Origin: Flavobacterium sp. UBA6721
Lineage (GTDB): Bacteria > Bacteroidota > Bacteroidia > Flavobacteriales > Flavobacteriaceae
DNA length: 64,000 nucleotides
Assembly: GCA_002454195.1 (NCBI GenBank)
Contig: DKIJ01000030.1
Location: 1-64,000, forward strand
Direction: 5' to 3'
Both the position numbers and the translations under genes were made by a program. Position 1 is the first letter of the stretch, and each line of letters begins with the position of its first letter. Under the pieces are notes generated by a model. That model made no database searches. It was not told the origin of the DNA and was given only the letters and a program-made list of their open reading frames with translations. Positions 24,300-34,794 of the stretch are shown here, piece by piece.

Positions 24300-25658
24300 A
24301 TGCAACTGTACAACACCTTAAGCGCAGAAGAAAGAGCTGAATTGATTGATCAAGCAGGTAAACAACGTCTTACGTTGTCTTTCTATGCGTATGCCAAAAT
24401 TGAAGATCCCAAAAAATTTCGTGATGATTTATTTATTGCCTGGAATGCACTCGATGCACTAGGTCGTATTTACGTTGCACATGAAGGTATTAACGCTCAG
24501 ATGAACGTTCCTGCCGAAAATTTTGAAGCTTTCAGAGAAACGCTGGAAGTGTATGATTTCATGAAAGGCATTCGCTTGAATGTAGCTGTTGAACATGACG
24601 ATCACGCATTTTTAAAATTAACAATCAAAGTGCGTCACAAGATTGTTGCTGACGGACTAAACGATGATACTTTTGATGTAACCAACAAAGGGGTTCACTT
24701 GAAAGCCAAAGAATTCAACGAAATTCTGGAAGATCCAAATACTATTGTGGTAGATTTTAGAAATCACTACGAGAGTGAAGTAGGTCATTTTAAAGGCGCT
24801 ATCACTCCTGATGTAGAGACTTTTAGAGAAAGTTTACCTATTATCAACGAACAACTTCAGGACTTTAAAGAAGACAAAAATCTGGTAATGTACTGCACCG
24901 GTGGTATTCGTTGTGAAAAAGCCAGCGCTTATTTCAAACACCAAGGTTTTAAAAATGTTTTCCAATTAGAAGGTGGAATCATCAATTATGCGAAACAAAT
25001 CCAGGAAGAAGGTTTGGAAAGCAAATTCATTGGTAAAAACTTCGTTTTTGATAATCGTTTAGGAGAAAGAATCACGGATGATATTATTGCACAATGCCAT
25101 CAGTGTGGAAAACCATGTGATAATCATACCAATTGCGCTAATGATGGTTGCCATTTATTGTTTATCCAATGTGACGACTGTAAAGCAGCTATGGAAAATT
25201 GCTGTTCTACCGAATGTCAGGAAATCACGCATTTACCATACGAAGAGCAAATCAAACTAAGAAGCGGAAAACAAGTAGGAAATAAGGTTTTCCGTAAAGG
25301 AAAATCAGAAAGTTTGAAATTCAAACATTCAGGAAATTTACCAAACGCTGCCTTAGCTACTGCTTCAAGAACAAATGATATTCGCCAGAAAATAAAAGTA
25401 AAAAAGACCTTAGTAGGTAAAGCCGAGCATTATTATGTAAAAGCGGGAATTGGTCTTTTTACGATTGAAAACCAAGAATTGAATTTGGGTGATAAAATCC
25501 TTATCTCGGGTCCAACAACAGGAAATCAGGAATTGGTTTTAGAAAAAATGTTTGTCAATGGATACGAAGGAACTCAGGCTGTAGCTGGCGACAAACTAAC
25601 ATTTGCTGTTCCTTTCAGAATTCGTTTATCTGATAAATTGTATAAGATTTTAGACTAA
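24300..25658 (+). CDS. trhO: tRNA uridine(34) hydroxylase TrhO (rhodanese family)
   Basis: A 452-residue member of the YceA/TrhO group: acylphosphatase-like N-terminal domain (about 1-110), rhodanese domain with the active-site loop CTGGIRCEKA (Cys199), then a Cys-rich zinc-binding-like segment (CHQCGKPCDNHTNC...CCSTEC, about 262-310). TrhO makes 5-hydroxyuridine at tRNA position 34. About 140 residues follow the Cys-rich part; this extension is common in Bacteroidota copies, and its role is not known. Confidence 0.9.
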   Translation: MQLYNTLSAEERAELIDQAGKQRLTLSFYAYAKIEDPKKFRDDLFIAWNALDALGRIYVAHEGINAQMNVPAENFEAFRETLEVYDFMKGIRLNVAVEHDDHAFLKLTIKVRHKIVADGLNDDTFDVTNKGVHLKAKEFNEILEDPNTIVVDFRNHYESEVGHFKGAITPDVETFRESLPIINEQLQDFKEDKNLVMYCTGGIRCEKASAYFKHQGFKNVFQLEGGIINYAKQIQEEGLESKFIGKNFVFDNRLGERITDDIIAQCHQCGKPCDNHTNCANDGCHLLFIQCDDCKAAMENCCSTECQEITHLPYEEQIKLRSGKQVGNKVFRKGKSESLKFKHSGNLPNAALATASRTNDIRQKIKVKKTLVGKAEHYYVKAGIGLFTIENQELNLGDKILISGPTTGNQELVLEKMFVNGYEGTQAVAGDKLTFAVPFRIRLSDKLYKILD

Positions 25659-25679
25659 AATTTTGATGATATAAATAGT

Positions 25680-25719
25680 AAAAAGTCTGTTTCAAAATTT
25701 TTGAAACAGACTTTTTTTT
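25680..25719. terminator. Intrinsic terminator
   Basis: Stem AAAAAGTCTGTTTC / GAAACAGACTTTTT with a 9-base loop and T-run. It lies between trhO and the convergent lipoprotein gene and can serve both. Confidence 0.88.
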
Positions 25720-25776
25720 AGGAATAAAAATCCAATTGAATTATTTTCTGAGCAGGTAAATTTAAACTAGCCAAAA

Positions 25777-26157
25777 CTAATCCGTAATTAATTTGAATTT
25801 CACTGGCTGAAAAAACACCTTCGAATCTTTCTCAAAATAGATTCCGTTTTCTTTTTGCTCTAATTTTACTTGGTAATTGTGAATCAAACTAGTTTGTGCA
25901 ATCACATTTACTTGGTATTTTTTATCGACTTTGTTTGCTACTGATATATTTTGAACAATTCCATTAATTACAATCGATTTGGGAATAATTTGATCATTAA
26001 TGATTTCAAAACTAACTATATATCCTTTTTCAGTATCTCGGTTATAGCTTTTATAGGTTTGGTTTTTAATATCTAAAAGTTGCTTAGAACAGGATAAGAG
26101 AAAAATGCATCCGATTGAAAATAAAATATAGATGGTTTTTGACATACTATTTTTCAT
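25777..26157 (-). CDS. Small hypothetical lipoprotein
   Basis: The 126-residue protein has a signal peptide with lipobox FLLSC (Cys at about residue 23), preceded by MKNSMSKTIY. The start could be either Met (26157 or 26145). The mature part looks beta-rich without a motif I recognise. It is divergent from the S41 protease gene with a 51-base gap. The function is unknown. Confidence 0.6.
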   Translation of the reverse strand: MKNSMSKTIYILFSIGCIFLLSCSKQLLDIKNQTYKSYNRDTEKGYIVSFEIINDQIIPKSIVINGIVQNISVANKVDKKYQVNVIAQTSLIHNYQVKLEQKENGIYFEKDSKVFFQPVKFKLITD

Positions 26158-26208
26158 AATTTTAGAGTTTTAATACTTTACAAATCTAAATTAAACAATT
26201 GAATAATA

Positions 26209-27699
26209 ATGAAATTAAAATATATCCTTTTACCATTGCTTGTTGGATTGGTTTTTACTTCTTGTAGTAAGGATTCGGATTCAAATGCCAATGCAACATC
26301 CGAGCCAGACGAGATTAACGACTTTGTCTGGAAAGCAATGAATTCTTGGTATTATTGGCAATCTAAAGTTCCTAATTTATCCGATAGTAAATCGACTTCA
26401 ATCAATAGTTATGCTAGTTTTATTAACGGAAAAACACCTGATGCCCTTTTTTATTCACTTCTTTATCAAAGAGGGACTACTGATCGATTTTCTTGGATTG
26501 AAAATAGTAACGAAGTAGTATATGCTTCAAAAATTGCCGAAGTTGAAAAAAGTGGAGGTTTTGCTTATGGACTTTACCCTAAAGATAGGAATAATGTAAA
26601 TTTTGTGGCTTTGATAGATTATGTTGTTCCTGGTTCTCCGGCAGCTTTAGCTGGATTGAAAAGAGGTGACGTAATTACAAAAATAAATGGTAAACAACTT
26701 ACCTCAAGTAATTATGATCAACTAACCGACACACAAATGGTACTTACTATAGCAGCAACTGTCTCATTAACAAATTCTGCTTTAGTAACCACCGATAAAG
26801 CGACAACGGTATCTGTTACCCAAGTCGATATTGATGAAAACCCAATTGCTTATTACGAAAAGAAAGTTTATGGCAGTAAAAACATCGGTTATTTAGTGTT
26901 TAATAGTTTCAAATCGGATTATAATGACGAATTGAATGCTGCTTTCGCCAAAATGAAAACGGATGGAATTAACGAATTGGTTTTAGATTTAAGATACAAT
27001 GGTGGAGGTTCCTTGGAAACTGCAGTTGCTTTGGCACAAATGATTAATGGTAGTAATACAAACAAACCTTATGTTTATTTAGATTTTAATGACAAACATA
27101 ATAGCGAAGATGGCTTTGAAAACCTTTCAGACAAAGTTCGAATTTTCAACTTGGTTGATAATGAGCCTACTTATGAAAGAGAAGAAACAGTTAACAGTCT
27201 ATCTTTAAGCAAAATGTATGTTTTAGTTAGTTTTCAAACGGCTTCAGCCAGCGAACTTACGATTCAATGTTTAAAAAAGTATATTAGTGTGACTACCATT
27301 GGCGAAGAGACCGTAGGAAAGTTTGTTGGGTCAAATACTTTGTATGATAGCCCGGCATCCAATTACACTTCTTATGATGATAGAAGTACCAAACACAAAT
27401 GGCAATTGCAACCTATTACTTTTACCTATTTCAATAAAGACAAAGATGTAAATCCAACAAAAATTACGCCTGATTACGAGATTAATCCGTACTCAATTTT
27501 CGAATATCGGGTGGAATTTGGAAACGTAAAAGATCCTTATTTAAAAAAGGCGATAGAACTTATAACTGGTCAAACTTTGCGAACTAATAATCAAAAATCG
27601 GAAACAAAACTGACTTTTAGAAACGACAATCTTGCTTCGTTCAATCCTACCAATGCTGCCAAAGGATTATACATTGAAGATTTTAAAAAATTAAAATAG
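26209..27699 (+). CDS. S41-family (C-terminal processing) peptidase lipoprotein with PDZ domain
   Basis: A 496-residue protein with lipobox VFTSC (Cys19), an N-terminal helical part, a PDZ domain (VVPGSPAALAGLKRGDVITKINGKQL, about residues 141-166) and the S41 catalytic region with LVLDLRYNGGGSLETAV and FQTASASELT (Ser about 346-348). A Lys is expected further on (VGKFVGS). Such enzymes cleave secreted or envelope proteins after binding a C-terminal tail to the PDZ. Surface or periplasmic location follows from the lipobox. Confidence 0.9.
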   Translation: MKLKYILLPLLVGLVFTSCSKDSDSNANATSEPDEINDFVWKAMNSWYYWQSKVPNLSDSKSTSINSYASFINGKTPDALFYSLLYQRGTTDRFSWIENSNEVVYASKIAEVEKSGGFAYGLYPKDRNNVNFVALIDYVVPGSPAALAGLKRGDVITKINGKQLTSSNYDQLTDTQMVLTIAATVSLTNSALVTTDKATTVSVTQVDIDENPIAYYEKKVYGSKNIGYLVFNSFKSDYNDELNAAFAKMKTDGINELVLDLRYNGGGSLETAVALAQMINGSNTNKPYVYLDFNDKHNSEDGFENLSDKVRIFNLVDNEPTYEREETVNSLSLSKMYVLVSFQTASASELTIQCLKKYISVTTIGEETVGKFVGSNTLYDSPASNYTSYDDRSTKHKWQLQPITFTYFNKDKDVNPTKITPDYEINPYSIFEYRVEFGNVKDPYLKKAIELITGQTLRTNNQKSETKLTFRNDNLASFNPTNAAKGLYIEDFKKLK

Positions 27700-27878
27700 T
27701 AAGTAAACCAAAGGTTTAAAGTCTAAGTACAGTTAGAAATACTTCTTTATTCATAAAATTTGTTAAGTAGTCTGTATTTCATTTTTAGCTAAAAATTAAG
27801 AACTAAAGCTATTTCTAACAATTGCAACTTACGATTAAAATATACTATCTTTACCGATTCAACATTTTAAGAACTTAA

Positions 27879-27895
27879 GTTGCGCGCGTCGCAAC
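27879..27895. other. Short GC-rich hairpin upstream of ricT
   Basis: GTTGCGCGCGTCGCAAC can form a stem GTTGCG / CGCAAC with a 5-base loop, 15 bases before the ricT ATG, in otherwise AT-rich DNA (27700-27910 holds no gene). It could lie in the 5' leader of the mRNA and affect translation. Confidence 0.35.
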
Positions 27896-27910
27896 ACTAC
27901 ATATAAAATT

Positions 27911-29218
27911 ATGGCATGTGCAAGTTGTTCAACCTCTGATGGTAGCGCACCTAAGGGTTGTAAAAATAATGGTACTTGCGGCACCGATAGCTGCAACAAA
28001 TTAACGGTTTTCGATTGGCTTTCTAATATGAGTTTGCCTAATGGCGATGCCCCTTTTAATTGTGTTGAAGTCCGTTTTAAGAATGGAAGAAAAGAGTTTT
28101 ACCGCAATACCGAAAAATTGACTTTGAGTATGGGGGATATTGTTGCTACAGTAGCTTCTCCTGGTCATGATATTGGAATTGTTACGCTTACGGGTGAATT
28201 GGTTCGTATCCAAATGAAGAAAAAAGGAATCAATCCAGATGCGAATGATATTCCTAAAATTTACCGTAAGGCTTCTCAAAAAGACATCGATATTTGGACA
28301 GCAGCCCGTGATAAAGAAGAGCCAATGAAAGTACGAGCACGCGAATTAGCGATTGCTCAAAAACTAGAAATGAAAATATCTGATATCGAATTTCAAGGAG
28401 ACGGTTCTAAAGCAACTTTTTATTATACTGCTAATGATCGTGTCGATTTTAGACAATTAATTAAAGACTTTGCTAAAGAATTCAATACCCGAATCGAAAT
28501 GAAACAAGTAGGTTTCCGTCAGGAAGCGGCTCGTTTAGGAGGAATTGGTTCCTGCGGACGTGAATTGTGTTGTTCGACTTGGTTAACGGATTTCAGAAGC
28601 GTAAATACTTCGGCGGCGCGTTACCAACAATTGTCCTTAAATCCTCAAAAATTAGCCGGACAATGTGGAAAGTTAAAATGTTGTTTGAACTATGAGTTAG
28701 ATACTTATATGGATGCCTTAAAAGGTTTTCCAGAATTTGAAACCAAATTAATTACCGAAAAAGGAGATGCTGTTTGTCAAAAACAGGATATTTTCAAAGG
28801 ATTAATGTGGTTTGCTTATACCAATAATTTTGCCAATTGGCACGTTCTAAAGATTGATAAGGTTAAAGAAATTATTGCCGAAAATAAGTTAAAAAATAAA
28901 GTTTCATCATTAGAAGATTACGCTATTGAAGTGACTCAAGAGGTTGAAAAAGACTTCAATAACGCAATGGGTCAAGAAAGTTTAACACGTTTTGATCAGC
29001 CAAAAAGAAACAAGCGAAACAATAAAAAGGCTAAAAAAACAGTTGAAAGTACAGCGGCAACACCAAATGCTAAAAAACCGTCACATAAAAATAAACCATC
29101 TAATAAACCAGCACAGGGAGCTCCAACAGCTACAACTGAGCAAAAACCAGCAGGAGATAAAAAGTCCAAAGGACCTAGAAAACCTATAATTATTAAAAAA
29201 AATGAAGCTAAAAAATAG
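27911..29218 (+). CDS. ricT: PSP1/RicT-family protein
   Basis: The 435-residue protein has a Cys-rich N-terminus (MACASCSTSDGSAPKGCKNNGTCG...), then the PSP1 domain with the RicT signature GGIGSCGRELCCSTWL and GQCGKLKCCLNYE, and ends in a Lys/Pro/Ala-rich disordered tail (about 365-435). In Bacillus, RicT works in the RicAFT (Y-) complex that helps RNase Y process mRNA and binds Fe-S clusters. In flavobacteria it regularly precedes gldH, with which it overlaps by 17 bases here. The exact role in Bacteroidota is not established. Confidence 0.88.
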   Translation: MACASCSTSDGSAPKGCKNNGTCGTDSCNKLTVFDWLSNMSLPNGDAPFNCVEVRFKNGRKEFYRNTEKLTLSMGDIVATVASPGHDIGIVTLTGELVRIQMKKKGINPDANDIPKIYRKASQKDIDIWTAARDKEEPMKVRARELAIAQKLEMKISDIEFQGDGSKATFYYTANDRVDFRQLIKDFAKEFNTRIEMKQVGFRQEAARLGGIGSCGRELCCSTWLTDFRSVNTSAARYQQLSLNPQKLAGQCGKLKCCLNYELDTYMDALKGFPEFETKLITEKGDAVCQKQDIFKGLMWFAYTNNFANWHVLKIDKVKEIIAENKLKNKVSSLEDYAIEVTQEVEKDFNNAMGQESLTRFDQPKRNKRNNKKAKKTVESTAATPNAKKPSHKNKPSNKPAQGAPTATTEQKPAGDKKSKGPRKPIIIKKNEAKK

Positions 29219-29681
29219 CGTTTTAATACTTTTAGTGAGCGTGTTCTTTTTGTCTTGTGATGACAAAAGGGTTTTTGATGAGTACAAGTCGGTAGGGAGT
29301 GCTTGGCATAAAGATAGCGTGGTTTCTTTTAGCTTACCAGAATTGGATTCGACTAAAAAATACGATCTTTTTTTAAATATCAGGGACAATAATAATTATC
29401 CGTTTAGCAATTTATTTTTGATTGTAAGTTTAGAAAAACCAAATGGTTATACTAAAGTAGACACTTTAGAATACGAAATGGCGGCACCTGACGGTACCCT
29501 TTTAGGTAACGGATTTACAGATATCAAAGAAAGTAAATTGTACTATAAAGAAAATGTAAAATTTAGAGGAAAATACAAACTCCATATCAAACAAGCCGTT
29601 AGAGAAGGAGGAAAAGTTCCTGGAGTTACCCAATTAGAGGGTATTACAGAAGTGGGTTTAAGAATTGAAAAAAAAGAATAA
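29202..29681 (+). CDS. gldH: Gliding motility lipoprotein GldH
   Basis: A 159-residue lipoprotein with lipobox FFLSC (Cys19), then a beta-sandwich-like domain with the GldH phrases DEYKSVGSAWHKDSVVSF and RDNNNYPFSNLFLIV. GldH is needed for gliding motility in Flavobacterium johnsoniae and is anchored to the periplasmic or outer-membrane side. It sits between ricT (17-base overlap) and PBP1A (9-base gap), the arrangement I know from other flavobacteria. Confidence 0.93.
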   Translation: MKLKNSVLILLVSVFFLSCDDKRVFDEYKSVGSAWHKDSVVSFSLPELDSTKKYDLFLNIRDNNNYPFSNLFLIVSLEKPNGYTKVDTLEYEMAAPDGTLLGNGFTDIKESKLYYKENVKFRGKYKLHIKQAVREGGKVPGVTQLEGITEVGLRIEKKE

Positions 29682-29690
29682 AAAATAGTT

Positions 29691-31994
29691 ATGGCAGTTA
29701 AAAAGACAAATAATACAGAACAGGATATTAAATATTATGCTAAAAAATTCTGGAAGTTTTTCTTTTATGGATTAGGAGGTGTTTTTCTCTTTTTCTTATT
29801 TGCTTCCTGGGGTCTTTTTGGACCTATGCCTTCTTTTGAAGATTTGGAAAATCCAGATTCTAATTTGGCAACCGAAATTATTTCATCAGATGGGGTTGTA
29901 ATTGGGAAATATTTTCAGGTAAATCGTTCGCAATTAAAGTATTCTGATTTACCTAAAAATTTGGTTGATGCATTAGTAGCAACCGAAGATGAGCGTTTTT
30001 ATGAGCATTCAGGAATTGATGGTAGAGGTACTTTAAGAGCTATTTTAAGCTTAGGGACAAATGGTGGTGCGAGTACTTTAACCCAACAATTAGCTAAACA
30101 ATTATTCCACGGAGAAGGTTCTAAATTTTTACCTTTTCGTATCGTTCAAAAAGCGAAAGAGTGGATTATTGCTATTCGATTAGAAAGACAATATACTAAG
30201 AATGAGATTCTTGCAATGTATTGTAATGTTTATGATTTTGGAAATTATGCAGTAGGAGTGAGTTCGGCAGCTCAGACTTATTTTTCAAAAACACCAAAAG
30301 AATTAACGGTAGACGAATCGGCAATTTTGGTGGGTATGTTCAAAAATTCTGGTTTATATAATCCTGTTAGAAATCCTGTGGGTGTTAAAAACCGTAGAAA
30401 TGTGGTGTTGGCACAAATGGAAAAAGCGGGTATGATTACCAATGCACAGAAAGAAAAATTACAAGAGTTGCCTATCAAATTGAAATTTAAATTAGAAAGC
30501 CATAGAGAAGGTACGGCAACCTATTTTAGAGAATATTTGAGAGATTATTTAAAAAAATGGGCCGAAACCAACAAAAAACCAGATGGTACGGACTACGATA
30601 TTTATAAAGACGGTTTAAAAATTTATACTACAATAGATTCAAGAATGCAAGCCCATGCCGAAGAAGCAGTGGCTGCCCATATGGCGAATCTTCAAGAGGA
30701 GTTTTTTATAGAACAAAAGAATAACAAAAATGCTCCTTTTGTAAGCATAACCGAAAAGGAAACCAATCGTATATTAAAACAAGCCATGAAGGCGTCTAAT
30801 CGTTGGTTTATTATGAAATCAATGGAAAAAACGGATGATGAGATCATCGAATCTTTCAATAAGAAAGTCCCAATGACCGTATTTACTTGGAAAGGTGAGA
30901 AAGATACCATTATGACTCCGTTGGATTCTATCCGTTATTACAAACACTTTTTACAGGCAGGTTTAATGGCAATGGAACCACAAACAGGTCATATAAAAGC
31001 TTGGGTAGGTGGAATTAATTATAAGTATTTCCAATACGATCACGTAGCACAAGGAGCAAGACAAGTAGGTTCTACCTTTAAACCCTTTGTTTATGCCACC
31101 GCAATTGAGCAGTTAAATATGTCGCCATGTGATACCATTATTGATGCGCCATTCACTATTCCTGTAGGACGTCATCATGTAACTGAAACCTGGACACCTA
31201 GAAACTCTAATAACACTTATCTTGGAATGGTAACGCTTAAAAAAGCGTTGGCCAATTCTATTAATACGGTTTCGGCTAAATTAATTGACAAAGTAGGTCC
31301 TGAGGCGGTTATTAAATTAACGCACAAATTAGGGGTTAAAACTCAAATCCCTGCTCAACCGTCTATTGCTCTTGGAGCTGTTGATATTACGGTGGAAGAA
31401 ATGGTAGCAGCTTACAGTACATTTGCTAACCAAGGTGTTTATAATAAACCACAATTTTTATCCCGTATTGAAGATAAAAGTGGGGTAGTAATCTATGAGC
31501 CTATTCCAGAATCTCATGATGTGTTGAATAAAGATATTGCTTTTGCAGTAGTTAAATTGTTGGAAGGGGTAACCGAAGGCGGTTCTGGTTCTCGATTACG
31601 AACAGAATACGGAGGAAGTGGAGATAATAGATGGACTGGATATCCGTATATGTTTACTAACCCAATCGCAGGTAAAACAGGTACTACACAAAATCAATCA
31701 GATGGTTGGTTTATGGGAATGGTTCCAAATTTAGTAACTGGTGTTTGGGTAGGATGTGAAGACCGTTCGGCACGTTTTAAAAGTCTTACCTACGGACAAG
31801 GAGCTACGGCTGCCTTACCTGTTTGGGGGTATTTTATGAAATTGTGTTATCAAGATCCTAATCTTAAAGTGTCGAAAGAACCTTTTGAAAGACCGGCTAA
31901 TCTTTCTATAAAAGTAGATTGTTATCAGCCAAGAGTTGTTAGAGATACAGTCGCTAAAGATACCGTTCAAACAACAGATGAATTTGAATTTTAG
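29691..31994 (+). CDS. Penicillin-binding protein 1A (bifunctional)
   Basis: A 767-residue class A PBP with an N-terminal transmembrane segment (about 20-40), a glycosyltransferase domain with the catalytic Glu in ATEDERFYEHSGID (Glu99), and a transpeptidase domain with GSTFKPF (Ser461), the SxN motif SINTVS and the KTGTT box (Lys662). It polymerises and cross-links peptidoglycan. It follows gldH by 9 bases, so ricT-gldH-PBP1A are probably one transcript ending at the hairpin at 32008-32033. Confidence 0.95.
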   Translation: MAVKKTNNTEQDIKYYAKKFWKFFFYGLGGVFLFFLFASWGLFGPMPSFEDLENPDSNLATEIISSDGVVIGKYFQVNRSQLKYSDLPKNLVDALVATEDERFYEHSGIDGRGTLRAILSLGTNGGASTLTQQLAKQLFHGEGSKFLPFRIVQKAKEWIIAIRLERQYTKNEILAMYCNVYDFGNYAVGVSSAAQTYFSKTPKELTVDESAILVGMFKNSGLYNPVRNPVGVKNRRNVVLAQMEKAGMITNAQKEKLQELPIKLKFKLESHREGTATYFREYLRDYLKKWAETNKKPDGTDYDIYKDGLKIYTTIDSRMQAHAEEAVAAHMANLQEEFFIEQKNNKNAPFVSITEKETNRILKQAMKASNRWFIMKSMEKTDDEIIESFNKKVPMTVFTWKGEKDTIMTPLDSIRYYKHFLQAGLMAMEPQTGHIKAWVGGINYKYFQYDHVAQGARQVGSTFKPFVYATAIEQLNMSPCDTIIDAPFTIPVGRHHVTETWTPRNSNNTYLGMVTLKKALANSINTVSAKLIDKVGPEAVIKLTHKLGVKTQIPAQPSIALGAVDITVEEMVAAYSTFANQGVYNKPQFLSRIEDKSGVVIYEPIPESHDVLNKDIAFAVVKLLEGVTEGGSGSRLRTEYGGSGDNRWTGYPYMFTNPIAGKTGTTQNQSDGWFMGMVPNLVTGVWVGCEDRSARFKSLTYGQGATAALPVWGYFMKLCYQDPNLKVSKEPFERPANLSIKVDCYQPRVVRDTVAKDTVQTTDEFEF

Positions 31995-32007
31995 AAGTGA
32001 AATAGAG

Positions 32008-32033
32008 AACCTCCCAATCGGGAGGTTTTTTTT
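32008..32033 (+). terminator. Intrinsic terminator after PBP1A
   Basis: Stem AACCTCCC / GGGAGGTT, 4-base loop and eight T, 13 bases after the stop codon. Confidence 0.9.
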
Positions 32034-32113
32034 ATGAATGTTAATGGACCACATTATTTTTTTTCATTTGAAAATAAAGCCTTATTTTTAATAAAAAAAG
32101 AAATCGATTCGTT

Positions 32114-32815
32114 ATGATTAACAAAAAAGTAAATAACGTTCATGAGGCGCTCCAAGGAATTGAAGATTGTATGACTTTGATGTTGGGTGGTTTTGGATTA
32201 TGTGGTATTCCTGAGAATTCCATTGCCGAATTGGTTCAAAAAGGCACCAAAAATCTAACTTGTATTTCAAACAATGCCGGAGTAGATGATTTTGGATTAG
32301 GACTGCTTTTGCAAAAAAAACAAATAAAAAAAATGATTTCTTCTTATGTAGGAGAAAATGCCGAATTTGAACGTCAAATGCTTTCGGGTGAACTCGAAGT
32401 CGAACTCATTCCACAAGGAACTTTAGCCGAACGTTGTAGAGCGGCTCAAGTAGGTATTCCTGCCTTTTTTACTCCTGCAGGTTATGGTACGGAAGTAGCC
32501 CAAGGCAAAGAAACCCGAGAATTCAATGGGAAAATGTACGTAATGGAAGAAGCTTTTCAAGCCGATTTTTCTATTGTGAAAGCCTGGAAAGGCGATACAG
32601 CAGGAAATTTAATCTTTATGGGAACAGCCCGAAATTTCAATCCTGCCATGGCTGGTGCTGCTAAAATTACCATTGCCGAAGTGGAAGAATTAGTTGAAGC
32701 AGGAACTTTAGACCCCAACCAAATTCATATTCCTGGAATTTTTGTGCAACGTATTTTTCAAGGGGAGAAGTATGAGAAGCGAATTGAGCAACGAACAGTT
32801 CGTTCTAAGAAATAA
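32114..32815 (+). CDS. 3-oxoacid (succinyl/acetoacetyl) CoA-transferase subunit A
   Basis: A 233-residue CoA-transferase family I alpha subunit with [18 protein letters not shown] (about 22-39) and [17 protein letters not shown]. It transfers CoA between succinyl-CoA and acetoacetate (ketone-body type) together with the beta subunit 91 bases downstream. The gap (32816-32906) carries AT-rich direct and inverted repeats of TTTGAAAATG and no gene. Confidence 0.9.
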   Translation: MINKKVNNVHEALQGIEDCMTLMLGGFGLCGIPENSIAELVQKGTKNLTCISNNAGVDDFGLGLLLQKKQIKKMISSYVGENAEFERQMLSGELEVELIPQGTLAERCRAAQVGIPAFFTPAGYGTEVAQGKETREFNGKMYVMEEAFQADFSIVKAWKGDTAGNLIFMGTARNFNPAMAGAAKITIAEVEELVEAGTLDPNQIHIPGIFVQRIFQGEKYEKRIEQRTVRSKK

Positions 32816-32906
32816 ATAATTTGAAAATGTGATAATTTGAAGATTTGAAAATGTTGTTGATTGATATTTTCAAATTTCCAAATTTCCAAATTGACTCATT
32901 ACAATT

Positions 32907-33566
32907 ATGGCTTTAACAAAAGAAGATATTGCAAAACGAATTGCCCAAGAACTCCAAGACGGCTTTTTTGTTAATTTAGGGATAGGAATTCCTACGCTGG
33001 TAGCGAATTATATACCAGAAGGAATAAACGTCGAAATTCAAAGCGAAAATGGCGTTCTGGGTATGGGTCCTTTCCCTTTTGAAGGAGAAGAAGACGCCGA
33101 TGTGATTAATGCGGGAAAACAAACCATAACTACACTTGCTGGAGCCAGTTTTTTTGATTCAGCAATGAGTTTTGGGATGATCCGTGGGAAACACGTCGAT
33201 TTAACGGTTTTAGGGGCTATGGAAGTAGCCGAAAACGGAGACATTGCCAACTGGAAAATTCCTGGAAAAATGGTCAAAGGAATGGGTGGTGCGATGGATT
33301 TAGTGGCTTCTGCCGAAAATATAATTGTGGCCATGATGCACGTGAACAAAGCCGGAGAAAGCAAAATCCTTAAGAAATGTACTTTACCATTGACAGGTGT
33401 GGGTTGCGTTAAAAAAATCGTGACTGAATTAGCAGTTATGGAAATTACACCTAAAGGAATTAAATTGCTGGAAAGAGCACCTGGTGTTACAGTAGAGCAT
33501 ATCATCTCTGCCACAGAAGCAGAATTGCTAATTGAAAGCGATATTCCAGAAATGAAAATTAATTAA
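32907..33566 (+). CDS. 3-oxoacid CoA-transferase subunit B
   Basis: The 219-residue beta subunit has the catalytic-Glu motif QSENGVLGMGPFP (Glu at about 47) and the GGAMDL segment. Together with subunit A it forms the ketone-body or acetate CoA-transferase found in many Bacteroidota. The next gene starts 17 bases after it but is a secreted esterase of unrelated function. Confidence 0.93.
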   Translation: MALTKEDIAKRIAQELQDGFFVNLGIGIPTLVANYIPEGINVEIQSENGVLGMGPFPFEGEEDADVINAGKQTITTLAGASFFDSAMSFGMIRGKHVDLTVLGAMEVAENGDIANWKIPGKMVKGMGGAMDLVASAENIIVAMMHVNKAGESKILKKCTLPLTGVGCVKKIVTELAVMEITPKGIKLLERAPGVTVEHIISATEAELLIESDIPEMKIN

Positions 33567-33577
33567 ACTTACTTTAA

Positions 33578-34738
<1,161 letters not shown>

Positions 34739-34741
34739 AAT

Positions 34742-34768
34742 AAAAAAAACCGCTAATTCAGCGGTTTT
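34742..34768. terminator. Bidirectional intrinsic terminator
   Basis: Stem AAAACCGCT / AGCGGTTTT with loop AATTC and T-run, between the convergent esterase and fumarase genes. Confidence 0.88.
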
Positions 34769-34794
34769 TCTTTTTTAATAAGATGATTTGATTT

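Noticed and set aside
33038..33514. A 158-residue open frame on the minus strand inside the CoA-transferase B gene
   Set aside because: It is antisense to a strongly supported gene, with no recognisable domain, so it is a shadow frame.
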